NCBI GenBank assembly: GCA_040902885.1
Contig: JBBDWK010000101.1
Location: 1 to 64,000, forward strand
Source of the DNA: JBBDWK01 sp040902885
Lineage (GTDB): Bacteria > Acidobacteriota > Terriglobia > Bryobacterales > Bryobacteraceae
DNA length: 64,000 bases
Direction of reading: 5' to 3'
In this document: positions 62,507 through 64,000 of the stretch, piece by piece
How the letters are laid out: every line of letters begins with the position of its first letter
Position numbering within the stretch: the first letter of the stretch is position 1
Notes under the pieces: generated by a model
Seen by the model: the letters and a program-made list of their open reading frames with translations, nothing else
What the model was told of the DNA's origin: nothing
Databases searched by the model: none
Translations under genes and position numbers: made by a program

Positions 62507-63512
62507 CCTCGACCGGTTCGACTACCATCTTCCTCGGGAACGCATCGCGGAACGGCCACTGCCCGGAAGGGCGGATTCGCGCATGCTCGTTCTCCGTCGA
62601 GACCGCCAGTGTTGGGAGGACCGCGCGTTCCGCGAATTGCCCTCTTTCCTCGGCCCGGGCGATTGCCTCGCGCTCAACGACTCGCGCGTCTTCCCCTCAC
62701 GCCTCTATGGGTATCGCAAGGGCTTCGGCGGCAAAGTGGAAGTCTTCCTCGTGCGGCCGATCGCTCCGGAACGCCGGGAGTGGGAGGCGCTGGTGCGCCC
62801 CGGCCGCAAGATGCGTGTGGGCGAGGTCATCTGTTTCGGCGGCAGGCTGGAGGCGGAGATCGTTTCGCGTAGCGGGCACGGGCAGCGTGTGCTGCGCTTC
62901 TTCGGAGATTCCGATCTCTACGCGGAATTCGAAAAGCTGGGCGACGTGCCGCTGCCGCCGTATCTGAAGCGGCCCGACGATCCCGAGGACCGCGAGCGTT
63001 ACCAGACGGTCTTCGCGCGCGAGCGGGGTTCCGTGGCGGCGCCCACGGCGGGCCTGCACTTCACGCCGGAGATGCTCGAAGCCTGCCGTACATCCGGCGC
63101 GGACATCGCGTACGTGACCCTGCACGTCGGCCTGGGAACGTTCCAGCCGCTGCACGAAGAGCAACTGACGAGCGGACGTCTGCATCCCGAAACGTATTCC
63201 ATCGGCAGCGAGAGCCGCGAACGGATTCGAGCGGCGCAACGCCTGATTGCGGTGGGCACCACAAGCGTGCGGACGATAGAAACGGCCGCGCTCACGGGAC
63301 GCGAATGCGGCGAGACGGAGCTTCTCATCGCGCCGGGCTTCGAGTTCCGCCGGACCGGCGCGCTGCTTACCAATTTTCATCTGCCGCGGTCGAGCCTGCT
63401 GTTGCTGGCAGCGGCCTTCGCGGGGCGCGATCTGGTGATGCGGGCCTACGAACACGCCGTGAGCAGCCGTTACCGCTTCTATTCGTATGGCGATTGCATG
63501 CTGATTTTGTAA
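62496..63512 (+). CDS. queA: S-adenosylmethionine:tRNA ribosyltransferase-isomerase
   Basis: A 338-aa full-length QueA. DYHLPRERIAERPL starts the protein; LNDSRVFPSRLYG, VAAPTAGLHFTPEML, YVTLHVGLGTFQPL, TSVRTIE and TNFHLPRSSLLLL are the family blocks. It transfers the ribosyl part of SAM to preQ1 in tRNA to make epoxyqueuosine. TTG start inside the end of the radical SAM gene. No tgt is seen in the window. Confidence 0.95.
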   Translation: MTIDLDRFDYHLPRERIAERPLPGRADSRMLVLRRDRQCWEDRAFRELPSFLGPGDCLALNDSRVFPSRLYGYRKGFGGKVEVFLVRPIAPERREWEALVRPGRKMRVGEVICFGGRLEAEIVSRSGHGQRVLRFFGDSDLYAEFEKLGDVPLPPYLKRPDDPEDRERYQTVFARERGSVAAPTAGLHFTPEMLEACRTSGADIAYVTLHVGLGTFQPLHEEQLTSGRLHPETYSIGSESRERIRAAQRLIAVGTTSVRTIETAALTGRECGETELLIAPGFEFRRTGALLTNFHLPRSSLLLLAAAFAGRDLVMRAYEHAVSSRYRFYSYGDCMLIL

Positions 63513-63514
63513 CG

Positions 63515-63570
63515 ATCGCGCTCCCGTTCCGTGCGAATGAATCGGTTCGTCCAGGAAAACAGAGCGCGAT
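63515..63570. repeat. 9-bp inverted repeat between convergent genes
   Basis: ATCGCGCTC (63515-63523) and GAGCGCGAT (63562-63570) are perfect inverted arms separated by 38 bases in the gap between queA and the convergent phospholipase-D gene. It could form a hairpin ending both transcripts, but the loop is long and no T-run follows. Confidence 0.3.
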
Positions 63571-63575
63571 TCTCC

Positions 63576-64000
63576 TTACATCTGCTCCTGTAACATCGAA
63601 GCGAGCAACTCTTGCGTCTTCGCCCAAACGCCGCGCCGGCGCCACTCTTCCAATGTGACGCGCTCGCATTGGTGCAGATCTGCTTCAAACGTTGTGCGGA
63701 GCTTCTGAACGGACGGCGGGTCAAAGAAGCAGACGTTATTTTCCTCATTGTGCGCGAAGGAGCGGTTATCGAAATTCGTCGTTCCAACCGTGGCCCAGAT
63801 GCCATCTACGACCATGATTTTGTGGTGGAGCATCGTGCGATTGTACTCGTAGACTTCCACGCCACCCTCAAGTAACTTCCCGTAGAGTTGCGTAGCGCTA
63901 CGGCGCACCAGCTGGTTGTCGTTGTAGATGCCAGCCACCATTATTTTGACATCGACTCCGCGCTTTTTTGCTTCGATAAGGGTGTCGATCGCCGCCCGGT
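63576..64000 (-). CDS. Phospholipase D-family protein (cardiolipin synthase-like), 5' end off the window
   Basis: The frame is open to the right edge, so the N-terminus is missing (about 140 residues visible). The second HKD motif reads HHKIMVVDGIWATVGTTNFDNRS, followed by HNEENNVCFFD. Upstream, RRGVDVKIMVAGIYNDN fits the strand before the second half. Members transfer phosphatidyl groups, for example cardiolipin synthesis, or hydrolyse phosphodiesters. The first HKD half lies outside the window, so the exact type is open. Confidence 0.85.
   Translation of the reverse strand, partial: RAAIDTLIEAKKRGVDVKIMVAGIYNDNQLVRRSATQLYGKLLEGGVEVYEYNRTMLHHKIMVVDGIWATVGTTNFDNRSFAHNEENNVCFFDPPSVQKLRTTFEADLHQCERVTLEEWRRRGVWAKTQELLASMLQEQM

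Noticed and set aside
1..64000. CRISPR array or insertion sequence
   Set aside because: No regularly spaced repeats with unique spacers and no transposase-like gene or terminal inverted repeats were seen.

Overview
The window looks like a chromosomal segment of a GC-rich acidobacterium, most likely Terriglobia/Bryobacterales ('Solibacter'-like). This rests on a 1,136-aa Oar-like TonB receptor with an N-terminal carboxypeptidase-regulatory domain, many Tat/Sec-exported hydrolases, a PQQ-type propeller of the DWPRWRGP class, HslVU with QueA, and the order SRP RNA-dnaX-ybaB-recR. The assignment comes from gene content only; no phylogeny was run.

Layout. 1-803: right end of an integrated element, with a repressor-type promoter carrying three operator repeats, two small genes, two phased pairs of 10-bp repeats, and a tRNA 3'-end copy (att site). 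877-2891: a type IV (AbiE-like) toxin-antitoxin pair whose antitoxin carries a PD-(D/E)XK-like nuclease domain. 3148-10857: a tandem UspA protein, then a tight minus-strand operon (ggt, two PIG-L deacetylases, an enolase-superfamily enzyme, a D-aminoacylase), mostly exported. 10930-16271: a 1,355-aa HigA-HTH/nuclease-like giant divergent from a Fic AMPylase, with palindromes across the shared promoter region; this is the best candidate for an undescribed system. 16366-28349: lactonase, PQQ-like propeller, a sugar epimerase/isomerase/glycosyltransferase-methyltransferase cluster, Gfo/Idh oxidoreductase, an unusual RtcB, and the TonB receptor. 28355-31023: recR, ybaB, dnaX and SRP RNA. 31140-32688: decayed defence genes (type ISP restriction remnant, frameshifted PIN toxin with its Phd-like antitoxin). 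33037-39030: M16 protease, VOC protein, exported alpha-hydroxyacid oxidase with a tetrahaem cytochrome, and a peroxiredoxin. 39111-46568: an inorganic-carbon uptake operon (SulP, DabA, DabB, a second Nuo-like subunit) with dabA interrupted by a one-base frameshift. 46748-54746: a Czc-type metal efflux operon led by a small Cys-rich exported protein, and a convergent NarL-type two-component system. 54865-64000: SMP-30 protein, nadB, a Na/Ca-type exchanger, hslVU, a lipoprotein, a SPL-like radical SAM protein, queA and a partial phospholipase-D protein.

Two themes stand out. Defence/toxin genes cluster near a tRNA att site and again at 31-32.7 kb, some intact and some broken. Several operons are built by 1-11-base overlaps with TTG or GTG starts. 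Starts were chosen from Shine-Dalgarno spacing, signal peptides and promoter positions and often differ from the longest open frame. No rRNA, complete tRNA, CRISPR array or insertion sequence was seen.
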